DNA of 28,580 nucleotides, taken from CALMFT01 sp964563595. GTDB taxonomy: Bacteria > Patescibacteriota > Gracilibacteria > Absconditabacterales > Absconditicoccaceae. The stretch lies in assembly GCA_964563595.1 (NCBI GenBank), contig CAZLWR010000013.1, forward strand, positions 1 to 28,580, given 5' to 3'. Below, one piece after another: positions 19,318 to 28,526 of this stretch (its first letter is position 1; the number at the start of each line of letters is the position of its first letter). Made by a program: the position numbers and the translations under genes. A model generated the notes under the pieces. That model made no database searches. It was given only the letters and a program-made list of their open reading frames with translations, and was not told the DNA's origin.

Positions 19318-19346
19318 ATTATAGTCTATGCAGACTATTTTGTCAA
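19318..19346 (-). promoter_or_regulatory. consensus sigma70-type promoter for the Ig-like protein gene
   Basis: On the minus strand there is TTGACA (19341-19346), a 17-nt spacer and TATAAT (19318-19323), a perfect consensus. A start near 19311 leaves a leader of about 24 nt. A second TTGACA on the same strand lies about 20 bp further upstream. Confidence 0.75.
19321..19338. promoter_or_regulatory. 18-bp palindrome in the promoter spacer, possible operator
   Basis: ATAGTCT-ATGC-AGACTAT, with two perfect 7-bp arms around 4 bp. It occupies nearly the whole spacer between -35 and -10, overlapping half of the -10 box, the usual place for a repressor or a MerR-type site. No candidate regulator gene is adjacent. 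Confidence 0.5.
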
Positions 19347-19430
19347 ATCTACTATAGTGTCAATCGTTATCTATTTGACATAAGTTGGGTTATATGTATC
19401 TATAAATCCATTTATTGATGATACTTATGG

Positions 19431-20381
19431 ATGAGCGAAGAGGGAGTGCCATATCATTATCCCGTTATGACAAAGGAGTTTGGTCAGTTTATACGTTGAA
19501 GACTGGAAGAGAAAGCCGATTCTTTAGTAATCTTTGATGGGACGCTTTGACATGGGGGACATGTGAAGTATTCTTTTGAAGAATTTGGCAAAGATATAGC
19601 ATTGTATGTCGCAACCGATACCGATAAAGATATGTATGCAACTGCACAAAAGAGATTACACTTGGATCTCCCAGAGGCATTGGATCGTATTGCCTTATAT
19701 AATTGTAGTTATACCTTATTTGGAGAGCTTCTAGATAAAGCCAAACAAGACTGATATCTAGCGGCGACATCAACAACCAAATACGATGTTGTTTTCTTGG
19801 ATTTATGAGTAAACTTGTGGCATTTTAAACTTCCCGAAAGAGGTTTCAGTATCAAAGGCGACGGTTTATTAGATATGAGATACAATACTGACCCCTGAAA
19901 AGTTACAGCTGGTGAGATAGTAAATACCTATGATGAATCTCAGCTTATTACTATGTTCGTCATCAACAGCGAGGTAACCTATGATACCAGTAAAAAGATC
20001 GCCCAGGCTATTCTTTCTTTTAGAAAAATGAAACCCTTGAAAACAACCGATGAACTTAACATGTTGATCAAAAATACCGGTTACTCTGCTAAAGTTGCTG
20101 CTATTATTTTTCAGGCCATTAGAATTGAGGTTAATCAAGAATTTCGTAATATTAAATATGTCATAGAGAATGCTCAAACATATATGAATCCAGGTGGAAT
20201 TCTGATTATACTTAGTTATCATAGTGGCGAAGATAGGATTGTAAAAGAGCTATTGAAGAAATTACATGATGAACAAAAATGAACTATTTTAACGAAACAT
20301 ACTCGAAAACCTACGTATAAAGAAGTGCTAAAAAATAAACCCAGTAGAAGTGCTCAATTGAGGGCATTTCAATTCAACTAA
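19431..20381 (+). CDS. rsmH: 16S rRNA (cytosine-1402-N4)-methyltransferase, 316 aa
   Basis: SAM-dependent methylation of 16S rRNA C1402. The N-terminus has YHYPVMTKEF (family YHxPVLLxE). The SAM loop DGTLGHGGH contains a UGA-coded Gly. VVFLDLGVNLWHFKLPERGFSIKGDGLLDMRYN is the family's second signature (split by TGA). The later NPGGILIILSYHSGEDRIVK and the C-terminal KNKPSRSAQLRAF also fit. ATG 19431 gives MSEEGVPYHYPVM; a GTG 15 nt downstream is less likely. Length is normal. In most bacteria rsmH precedes ftsL in the division and cell wall cluster, and the same order holds here, but mraZ is absent. The TAA stop overlaps a near-copy of the dispersed motif (CTAATCAGA). Confidence 0.94.
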
Positions 20382-20409
20382 TCAGATTTAACTAGTTATT
20401 GTCTTAATA

Positions 20410-20727
20410 GTGCAAGCTAGAACTATTATTACGTATTTACCACCAAAAAAACTCAAGCAAACAAAAAAGTCTTCGTGACTAGGGGAGCGATTTGCTGGTA
20501 TGCGGAAATTTGTGTTGCTGTTCAGTTTGATATTTGTATATTTAATCTATACGAATCAGTCTTCCACTTTGGGTTATTCATTGAGAAATAGTCTGAAAGA
20601 GTTAGAAAGAACTCAGGATATACTTGATGACTTAGAATTGGAAGTTGGCCAAAAAGAGCAACAGCTTTGGTCTTCGGTGGAATGGCAGTCCAACAAAAAT
20701 AAGATCAAGAAAATTACTATACCTTAA
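20410..20727 (+). CDS. ftsL: FtsL-like division protein, 105 aa
   Basis: Small bitopic protein following rsmH by 28 bp, as expected for FtsL of the divisome (partner of FtsB/FtsQ). From GTG 20410 it has a basic cytoplasmic tail (YLPPKKLKQTKKSSGLGERF), with one TGA. One TM segment follows (about residues 33-47, FVLLFSLIFVYLIYT). Then comes a coiled-coil-like region (LRNSLKELERTQDILDDLELE). An internal ATG at 20500 would give 75 residues and lose the basic tail. Sequence conservation in FtsL is low, so the call rests on topology, size and position; FtsB or a related septum protein is an alternative. The next ORF may overlap its 3' end. Confidence 0.65.
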
Positions 20728-20755
20728 ACCGGAATTTAGTTCACGCCTTATTTTC

Positions 20756-21205
20756 ATGCTTGATTTGATCAAAACACAGGTTGGTAAGCAGCATAAACTC
20801 TTATCTACAAAGGGTGTATTTTTTTCGCTCTTTAACAAAGAAGGGAATATGGTTTTTTCAAAAGGCATGGTGCAAGCCGATAAATCTCTCGGTCAGATTA
20901 TTGATATTTTTCATCATAATTTTTTTAGCAAATTTCAAGATATACAATTGGTAGCAGTAGATGTAGTAGTGCACTTGGAAGAACTTTATAGCTATGATAT
21001 GTTGGAAAAGATTGATTTTACTAAAAATGGTATTGCTGTGCAACAGGTTGAGGGCGATACAGGCTGAGTAGTGCTGCCAAATACAGAAGGTATCGCCGAC
21101 ATCAAACAGCTTTTCAGCGTATTAAAGAAGAAAAATACTCTGAGTGGCGATATCAAAGTCTATCTCTTTCAGACAGACAGAATTGCTATAGAGATAAAAG
21201 ATTAG
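20756..21205 (+). CDS. AMMECR1-like protein, about 149 aa
   Basis: Frame ends at TAG 21205. The ATG at 20756 is taken as start, but the frame is open back to TTG 20645, overlapping the ftsL-like gene. The body follows the AMMECR1 pattern. It opens with a strand (GVFFSLFNKEGNMVFSKGM), followed by LGQIIDIFHHNFF. Then come a strand pair (IQLVAVDVVVHLEEL) and KNGIAVQQVEGDTGGVVLPN, which resembles the family's GxxGlil/LPq loop. It ends with a helix (IKQLFSVLKKK) and a strand. One UGA codes for Gly in the GDTGGVV loop. AMMECR1 proteins have no established biochemical role. Similarity is by eye only. It may belong to the same transcript as rsmH and the ftsL-like gene. Confidence 0.5.
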
Positions 21206-21326
21206 TTAAAAGAATCATTGCAGTTTTATATTATGAAGAGGTCATAATCAATACGCCGAAGATTTGTACTCTAAACAAAGTAGATTTTTGGAAGCATAAG
21301 TTTGTATTTTAATTTAAGACATAACA

Positions 21327-22130
21327 ATGACATTAATAATAAATAATCTGAGTGTGAATGTGGATTCTAAACAAGTGCTAAACAACATTTCCTTGAGTTT
21401 TGAACTTGGAAAAAATTATTGTATTTTGGGTAAAAATGGATCCGGAAAATCCAGTCTTGCTATGACAGTAATGGGGCATCCAAAATATGAAATGACTGAT
21501 GAATCATGAAATTCGATATCCTTAGAAGGAGAGCAATCATTATTGGATGAGGGCATCATTTCTTTATTACAAGAAAAAGGAATAGATAATCTAAATAAGA
21601 TTGCTGTTGGCTCGCTAGAGCCATACATGAGAGCAAAACTAGGTATCTTTGTTGCTTTTCAGAATATTCCGGAAATAAAGTGAGTGAAGTTATTTGAATT
21701 TCTTAGGACTATCTATAATGCCAGATGGTCAGCTAGTGAAACGTTTTTATCATTTAAGAAAATTGTAGAGCCTTTATGCGAGCAGCTAAATATTGAGAGA
21801 GATTTTTTATGGAGAGATCTCAATGTGGGTTTTAGTGGAGGAGAGAGAAGAAAAATTGAGATATTGCAACTGAGCTTGCTCAAACCTAGATATGTATTTT
21901 TGGATGAGGTCGATAGCGGATTGGACGTTGATGCTTTTAAATCTGTTTCAACATTGCTTTCCCAGTATAACACTTCCCAAAATTGTTTGATAGTCATCAC
22001 TCACTATTTTGATATCTTGGAACGAATACCAGTAGAGCATGTATATATGCTTGATCAAGGTAGATTGATAGGGGAGGGAGACATGAGCATGGTGAAACAA
22101 GTTAAAGATAAGGGATTCGAAGGCTATTAG
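21327..22130 (+). CDS. sufC: Fe-S cluster assembly ATPase SufC, 267 aa
   Basis: ABC-type ATPase of the SUF system, which normally works with SufB and SufD in the cytoplasm. Walker A is GKNGSGKSS (residues 35-43), the Q-loop is GIFVAFQNIPEI, the signature is FSGGERRKIEI, Walker B is YVFLDEVDSGLDVDA and the switch His is in VITHYFDI. The Q-loop wording and DSGLD favour SufC over transporter ATPases. It has two in-frame TGA codons (near 21508 and 21681). About 20-25 extra residues lie between Walker A and the Q-loop (around LLDEGIISLLQEKGIDNLNK). No sufB, sufD or sufS is adjacent, unlike usual operons. The start ATG 21327 has no Shine-Dalgarno sequence. Confidence 0.88.
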
Positions 22131-22202
22131 ACTTTCATTTTGTACTAAGATAATATATATTTTTACCCTGATAGACTAGAATCTATGTAGTATGCTATAT
22201 TT

Positions 22203-22220
22203 GTCAAATATAATTTTGAC
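22203..22220. repeat. inverted repeat upstream of ftsK
   Basis: GTCAAA-TATAAT-TTTGAC: 6-bp arms flanking a TATAAT in the 144-bp space between sufC and ftsK. It could be an operator over a -10 element or chance in AT-rich DNA. Confidence 0.35.
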
Positions 22221-22274
22221 CTTTATTAAGCTAATACTTTTGAGTGTTGTACTAATATAATTACTATCCTTCCT

Positions 22275-24509
22275 ATGGCCAAAAGATCCTCCAAATCAGT
22301 TAAATCTAAAAGCAAATCAATCAGTTTTACGAAATATAATACGGGCTTGCCTATTATTATATTGAGTGTGCTCTATTTGTTTTGTAATTTTTTTGCAAAA
22401 ACCGCTCCTGTTTTCATTTTGATCCAGCAAATAGGTTCTTTTGTGTATGGGAATCAAGGATTACTCTTTGTGGCAGTATGCGGATTCGTTTATGGATTGA
22501 TGGCATTTTTTAAACCCTGGCTTATCGCAAAAGGTGCAAAACAGTTTTTGCTCATTTCCCTTTTTGTTTCAGGTATTGTTAATTTTGCACTTTTGGAAGA
22601 CCCATCTCTATCCTATATAGATTTTGGTGGCTACATATCTGCCCCTTTGTTAGAAATTGGGAAATTATTATTTGCTACCAATTATGGAGCCATAAAATGA
22701 TTAATTATAATCTGACTTTTATTGAGTGTGGTGCGGATTCTTATTTCGACCAATATAGAACTCCCTTCTTTGCCAAAAATGGAATTTAGAGTTCCTGAGA
22801 AGCCCGAGGGTGCTGATCATCAGATTATTAATAATCCATCTAAAGTTGCCGTAAAGGGCGACGTATACAAAAGATTTGCTGATCTACAGTCCTCAAATTC
22901 AAAGTCATCTTCTTCGGGAAGTGCCACAGACGCTCCTGATTTGAGAACAAAGTTGAAAAGTAGATTGATAGAAAAAATATTTCATGGCAATGTACAGTTG
23001 CCTCCTGAGCAATCCCCCAAACCTATTATCGCCTTTCCAAAAGATAAGCCTACTTTCCCAGTCTCTTTGTTGCACGCACCAGAACCAGCATCAGGAGGGC
23101 TTGATGGTCTCTATATCGACACTAAAGCAGAGATTATTAAATGTAAACTTGCTGAATTTGGCATTGCTGTGGATATTGCTGGGTATAATAGTGGTCCTGC
23201 AGTAGTACAAATAAAACTGCAACCTCAGTCAGGAGTTAAAATGGCCGAGATCGAGAGACTCAAAAATGACTTAATGGGTGGTTTGAAAACAAAGACATTG
23301 AGGATACTTGCTCCTATTGCGGGCACAGAATTTGTTGGTATAGAAATGCCAAATCCGAAACCCATTATGGTAAGGCTCTCTGAAGTGTTATGATCTAGTG
23401 AATTTGCTAGCAGCATATCAAACAACCTAACAAACTTGGCATTGGGTAAAGGAATTGATGGTAAAATTATTATTAAATCTCTTGAGTCTATGCCTCACTT
23501 GCTCATTGCAGGTGCCACCTGACAAGGTAAGTCCGTTGGTGTAAACGACTTTATCTTATCATTGATGTACCAAAATACTCCTGCGGAACTCAAGTTTATT
23601 ATGGTAGATCCAAAGCAGGTGGAAATGGAACTCTATTCTGGATTGCCGTACTTGTTATGTCCAATTATTACCGATCCTGAAAAGGCACTGAGGGCTCTCA
23701 AATGGGCAACAGTTGAGATGGATACGAGATATGGTATGCTTAAGCAGTTCAGAGTTAAAAACCTACCTGAATATAATGAGAAAGTAGAAATGTTGCCTTT
23801 AGACCAGCAAAAAATTCATACCAAAATGCATAGAATTGTGATTGTGATAGATGAGCTGGCCGATTTGATGATGTCCGGTAAGAAAAAAGATGTAGAACTA
23901 TGTATAACCAGAATTGCACAGAAAGCTCGTGCAGTTGGCATGCATTTGATTGTGGCTACTCAAAGACCATCTGTTAATGTTATTACTGGTTTGATTAAGG
24001 CCAATATGCCCACTAGAATATCATTTGGTGTGGTAAGTAATGTGGATAGTAGAACGATACTGGATATGAAAGGAGCAGAAGACTTGATTGGCAGAGGAGA
24101 TATGTTGTATATGGATCCTACTTCTCGTCAACCCTTAAGAATACAGGCACCTTTTGTAGACACTCCAGAAATAGAAGATGTAGTAGAAAAATTAAAATCT
24201 AAGTATATGTCATGACTCTCTGAGGAGGATGTCTATGATCCGGAATTGGTTAAATTACTCAATTCTCATATTCAAATAGGTTGATCTTGATTGTCCTCTC
24301 ATGGTGATAGTGACGGTGATGCTGATGATGAAACGCTTGTTCAGCAAGCGATGGAGGTAGTTTCTAAATCCCGTAGAGCAAGCACCACTGCCTTGCAAAG
24401 ACATCTTAGAATTTGATTTGCGAGAGCTGGTAGGATTATGGATATGCTTGAAGAAAGAGGGGTAGTCGGACCCCAAGAAGGTGGCAGACCAAGAGAAGTA
24501 TTGATATAG
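22275..24509 (+). CDS. ftsK: DNA translocase FtsK/SpoIIIE, 744 aa
   Basis: Hexameric motor that clears and sorts chromosomal DNA at the septum. The N-terminal membrane domain (about residues 20-165) has four hydrophobic segments, for example LPIIILSVLYLFCNFF and GLIIIGLLLSVVRILI. A Pro/Ser-rich linker of about 100 residues follows. The motor has LLIAGATGQGKSVGVN (Walker A), FIMVDPKQVEMELY, VIVIDELADLMM (Walker B) and HLIVATQRPSVNVITG. The C-terminal winged-helix gamma domain (STTALQRHLRIGFARAGRIM) ends with PQEGGRPREVLI. The codon for the middle Gly of GATGQGKS is TGA, so this ATPase requires UGA = Gly. Other TGA codons lie in the TM region and gamma domain. The linker is shorter than in E. 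coli FtsK, giving a SpoIIIE-like length. Confidence 0.97.
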
Positions 24510-24603
24510 TCATTCCGATTATTACATATACTATGAGAGTTTAATGCACATGCACTATGTGTAACCTCTTCTCGAATCACACAAAACAAAAATCATTCAA
24601 GGT

Positions 24604-24849
24604 ATGTTTATTTGGTGGATTATTCAGTGTTCTCTCTTTTGGTTTGGTTCTTTTATCAAAAGACATAAGAACTTTCTTCTGGCTCCTTATGTACAAGAAG
24701 GTATGATAATGGGAGCCCTATTTTGGGGACTCGGCGTCCTTGCGTTTCCTGGTCTCTATCTCGGTTATATATTGTCCAGAGTTGAAAGAACTATCAAAGA
24801 GTATATTTTTCGTGGTCTCCAATCGATCAGGCAAAAAATTCTTGTCTAA
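24604..24849 (+). CDS. small membrane protein, 81 aa
   Basis: Starts at ATG 24604, stops at TAA. Two hydrophobic stretches are visible: residues 2-17 (FIWWIIQCSLFWFGSF) and about 33-56 (MIMGALFWGLGVLAFPGLYL). They are linked by a basic loop (KRHKNFLLAPY) and followed by a basic amphipathic tail (RVERTIKEYIFRGLQSI). No family is recognised. It has no in-frame TGA. It lies 94 bp downstream of ftsK on the same strand and may be co-transcribed; a terminator shared with the dsbA-like gene follows. The AAGGT just before the start is one of the few Shine-Dalgarno-like sequences here. Confidence 0.6.
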   Translation: MFIWWIIQCSLFWFGSFIKRHKNFLLAPYVQEGMIMGALFWGLGVLAFPGLYLGYILSRVERTIKEYIFRGLQSIRQKILV

Positions 24850-24865
24850 TAATCGTGTCTGAAAT

Positions 24866-24906
24866 GAAAAAACAAAATCCTTGGGCGGTCCGCTGCTCAA
24901 GGATTT
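24866..24906. terminator. rho-independent terminator, mainly for the minus strand
   Basis: The stem AAATCCTTG/CAAGGATTT encloses a GC-rich loop. On the minus strand it is followed by TTTTGTTTTTTC, so it ends the pheT-dsbA transcript. On the plus strand the trailing T-run is short. Confidence 0.8.
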
Positions 24907-24928
24907 ATGGTGCCAAAAACTTTGTCTA

Positions 24929-25699
24929 TTACTTTACTATTTTATCTAATGTTTCTTCAAATCTACTTGCTGGATAAGCTCAGATGATGAGCTTATACTT
25001 TCAGGTTCCCCTATCAAGAATAACATTTCCCGGTGTGCCTGTAACGCCAAATAGGTTGAGAGCTTCAATTATCTGTGTTGCAACTTTTTGGTTTATAGCT
25101 GTTTCGCTCATACAGCTTTTTAATTTTTTGACGTCTAACTTGAGATCTTGTGCTATGTCATACAATACTGTTTCGCTATCTAGCCCCTTGCTGAATACTC
25201 AGTTTATAAAATCATAATACTTATTTTTATCTTGGCTTGCTACGCATTCAGCTGCAAATGCACCTATGTCCGCATATTGATGGAACTCAAGTGGAAAGTG
25301 TCTAAAGGTAGTTGCGACTTTACCTTTGTATTTATCTATCAAAGACTTCATAATTCCATTATTCCACTGTGTCTGACAAAATGGACATTGTAGATCGCTA
25401 TACTCTATAATAAGAAATCTTGCATCTTTATTCCCCATGATAACGCTGCTAGCTACGATTTCTTTTACTTGGCTGCTGCTTATCTTAGTGTCACTTCGTG
25501 TCGGTATCTTTCCAATAATTCTTTTACTAACAACTTTTTTGCTGTCGAGGCTAGTTCCGCAGGTTTGAATAGCGATCTTTTCCTTCTCAGTGCCTTTTGT
25601 TTGTTGTAAGAGACTTCTGCATCGAGAAGATGTATTACTTGCAAAGCCGATACTGCTAATTGCTGTTACCGCTAGTAACGCTAATAAGATTTTTTTCAT
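24929..25699 (-). CDS. DsbA-like secreted thioredoxin-fold protein, 256 aa
   Basis: Probable extracytoplasmic thiol-disulfide oxidoreductase. It has a signal peptide (MKKILLALLAVTAISSIGFA, cleavage near ASN) and a Ser/Thr/Lys-rich linker of about 60 residues. The thioredoxin fold follows, with LIIEYSDLQCPFC (CPFC, Cys105 and Cys108), TTFRHFPLEFHQYADIGAFA and the cis-Pro loop GVTGTPGNVILD. The pattern fits the DsbA/DSBA_oxidoreductase family common in CPR and Gram-positive bacteria. Extra cysteines at about 27, 47 and 134 are present. TGA codons encode Gly in FINGVF, GTGKYK and IIGAYP near the C-terminus. It lies 39 bp downstream of pheT, so the two may share a transcript. No VKOR or DsbB partner is visible in the window. 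Confidence 0.88.
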
Positions 25700-25738
25700 A
25701 AATAATAGACTAGTATCTAAATGGGTAATATGATTTGA

Positions 25739-28360
25739 TTATTGTTGGAGTTTTGCTCATTTTAAAGTCGCTCATATTTCTTCTACTTTCGTAATAATAT
25801 CAGTTATAATTGCATTGATCTGTTCTGTAGTAGTAGTTCCGTCTCCCAGTAATTCTACGGTTATACTAATTGATTTCTGATTATCTTTTTTATAAAGATC
25901 AAAAATAAAATAATCTGAGATTTGAGGGTGCTCTGCAATAGTTTTTAGAATGAGGTTGAAATGATGATTGCTTGGTATTTCGAATGATAAATCTCTAGTT
26001 ATAACTTGATCTTGCAGTGATTTATATCCCACTACTGATTTTGTTGCAGTCAGTTTAAATATTGGTTGAAGTTCTATTTCCAAGAATGATGCTTGATATT
26101 CTGATCCTATACCTATCTCTTCTAGTACATTTGGATGAATCTGAGCTATATATCACACAAAATGTGAGCTTTTACCTGATTCTTGGGTAGTATCGTTGTG
26201 ATTCCATAGCATAATGTCTGCTTGTTTAGCCGGGTGATAGTATTCTATATTGTGCAAAGGATGGGGATACTCTTTTGGGCTTCGTTCGGGGTGAGTAGTA
26301 TATTTTTCTATATGCCGTGATATATTGCTTGCAAAAAGATCAAATGAATGCGTTTGAAAGACATGAGAAATGTTAGACAGGATTTGTTTTAGTTGGAGGT
26401 AGCTATCTTCTTGTCGTTTTGGATTATCATTTTTTTTGGTCAGGATAAGAGCCGAAAGTACTTTTTTTTCGACAGGGGTTCCTTTTTCATCCATAAGGTA
26501 GAGCTTTCCTATTTCGAAGATCTTTATGGGCATGACTTGTCTATAGTTCTTTTTTGCAATTTCCAAGAGTCCAGGCAAAAGAGTTTGAGCTATGTAAGGA
26601 GTAGTTTCGTCAGTAGGATTTTCTAACTGGAAATGATTTTGTAGTTTGAGACCTACGAGATTATTGGTTTCATATGCTCATAACTTTCCTGTAGTTGCCC
26701 CCAATAACTTTATCCATTCCTCGCTATACCAAGGATAACTTTCAACTTGATTGAACTTCAGGCTACTTATAAGTAATTCCGCAACTTGATAAGTAAAATC
26801 AACAAAAGACGGCTCTGACTTTTTGATCAGGATAGCGGACGGGATTTCAGGAATATTCTCTAATCCTATATGTCTTGCAAGGTCCTCATAGACATCTTGT
26901 ATAATAGTGACATCGGATCTTCGCAGTGGAGGAGTGATTTCTAATGCAGTATCATTGATACTTTTTACACCATATCCCAAAGAAACTAGTATAGGCTGAA
27001 TCTTGGATCTAATACTCGGATTATCTGAACCTTGAAGATATACTGTTGCACTATCTATATTGAGTTTGATATTATGAGCAGTTACTTTCAGATTATCTTT
27101 ATTATATACCAATCAAGTGAATAGGCCAGTTTGATATTGTTTGTGATTTTCGCTCACTACATTAATTTGTTCCAATGAGCAATAAGCAGTTCGTAAAGGA
27201 TTGATTGCTTTTTCAAATCTCATAGATGCATCTGTTCTTAATCCAAGTCTTGTTGCTGTTTTTCTGATTTGGACAGGGTCAAAGTTTGCTGTTTCGATCA
27301 ATATACTTTTGGTGTTTACTGAAAATGCAGATGATAGGCCACCTATAACTCCTCACAAGGCCAAGATTTTTTCATTATCACAAATGAGAATGTCACCTGC
27401 CTTTAGTTTGTGCTCTTTTTCTGTTAGATCAATAAATACTTCTCCATCTTTTGCTTCTCTTACTATAATATTTCATTGAACAGTGTCAGCGTCAAATACA
27501 TGCACTGGTTGTCCATAGGTCTCCATAAATCGATTGGAATAGTCTACCCAGTTGTATTTAGATGTATGTCCCAGATCCGTTAATCATAGCCTGCCCGTAA
27601 AAGTACTTTTGTCATTAGTAATATTTTCAACTTTAATAATTGAGTAGAAACTGACTTTTGGTGTTTGAATATCTATGGAGTAAGTTATTGTTGGAATTGC
27701 TTCTAAAGCATCAAGTGAAAATTGAGAAATGCTTTGAATGGCTGTATCGAATTTGCTAGGAGACGTTTGATAATCTGAAAACACAGACTTACACTCAGCC
27801 GCCAATCCAAAATGTCACCGTAAATCCGGTCTGTTGGTGATGGCTACGCTTTCTACTTCAAATATCATATCTTCCCGCATTGGAAAAAGTTCTTTGAGTG
27901 ATTTACCTATCATGGCGTCGTCAAGAGTGAGATCTTCTCACATATTCCATATCCGATGTTTATCTTCATCCTCATTGATGCCGATCTCGCCTTTGCTGCA
28001 GATCATTCCGTTAGAATCGAGTCATCTCATTTGTCTTGAACCAATGGTGAGGTCTATCATAGGCAGATAACAACCAGGTAGGGCAACAGGTACATACTGT
28101 CAGCTGGCTATATTTTCTCCTCCGGTACAAATTTGATAGGATCCATGTCTCCCACAATCTACTTGGCATACAAATAAAGTATCAGCATTGGGATGTTTTT
28201 CTACTGAGCTTACTTTTCCAAGCACTAGGTCATCAGGTAATATTCTGATTTTTGCTCCATGTTCTATTTCAAAAACTTTAGCGATAAGCTGAGACTGGAA
28301 CTCTGCGGTGTCTACTGGAAGATGTACCCATTGTGAAAGCCAGGATTTGGAAAAAAACAT
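25739..28360 (-). CDS. pheT: phenylalanyl-tRNA synthetase beta subunit, 873 aa
   Basis: Beta chain of the (alpha-beta)2 PheRS. The N-terminal FFSKSWLSQWVHLP is followed by a tRNA-binding EMAP-like OB fold (about 40-150: DLVLGKVSSVEKHPNADTL and SNGMICSKGEIG). The B3/B4 editing domain contains GRLGLTDLGHTSKYNWVDY and LALGGVIGGLSS. The B5 region ends with ITPPLRRSDVTIIQDVYEDL. The catalytic-like core follows (AQTLLPGLLEIAKKN, IKIFEIGKLY). A C-terminal ferredoxin-fold anticodon domain (RDLSFEIPSNHHF ... ISITVELLGDG) ends the protein. TGA codons provide family glycines, such as IASGQYVPV and GRLGLTDLG. It is longer than the usual 790-800 residues. pheS is not adjacent; upstream is a tRNA gene. Start ATG 28358-28360 lacks a Shine-Dalgarno sequence. 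Confidence 0.97.
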
Positions 28361-28475
28361 GAACTATAAACCCTAAAAACTAAAATATTATTTCATGAAT
28401 GAGCTCTTAATTGCTTACTTTTATTATTTTTTTACTGGAAATTACAATAAAGTTTGTTATGTATGGGTTCTGTTT

Positions 28476-28505
28476 TTGTTTATAATATGCTTTATATTTT
28501 ATAAT
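28476..28505 (+). promoter_or_regulatory. predicted promoter of tRNA-Gln
   Basis: TTGTTT (28476-28481), an 18-nt spacer and TATAAT (28500-28505), about 21 nt before the tRNA. The -10 box overlaps one ATAATCAGA motif (28501-28509). Confidence 0.5.
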
Positions 28506-28526
28506 CAGAAAATAGATCGATAGTAC

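Larger units (their letters stand above)
993..28509. repeat. dispersed 9-mer ATAATCWGA, 26 copies across the window
   Basis: Forward ATAATCTGA starts at 993, 3051, 9404, 14715, 21343, 22707, 25910 and 27770. Its reverse complement TCAGATTAT starts at 2148, 11565, 16310, 16921, 20893, 22820 and 27089. Forward ATAATCAGA starts at 1723, 4168, 14006, 16689 and 28501. Its reverse complement TCTGATTAT starts at 3055, 4430, 9408, 12578, 20201 and 25876. That is 13 in each orientation. At 3051-3063 and 9404-9416 two copies overlap to form the odd palindrome ATAATCTGATTAT. Copies lie in genes of both strands in different reading frames and in intergenic DNA. Near matches sit at 8582, 9151, 15106 and 20378. 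The count was made by eye and could miss a copy. Function is unknown; an uptake-signal-like role is inference. Confidence 0.8.

Noticed and set aside
19375..19406. Plus-strand promoter for rsmH (TTGACA at 19375)
   Set aside because: No good -10 at 16-18 nt; the nearest TATAAA is 20 nt away.
993..28509. ATAATCWGA as Chi or KOPS sequence
   Set aside because: Those are strand-biased and G-rich; this motif is split 13 to 13 between strands.
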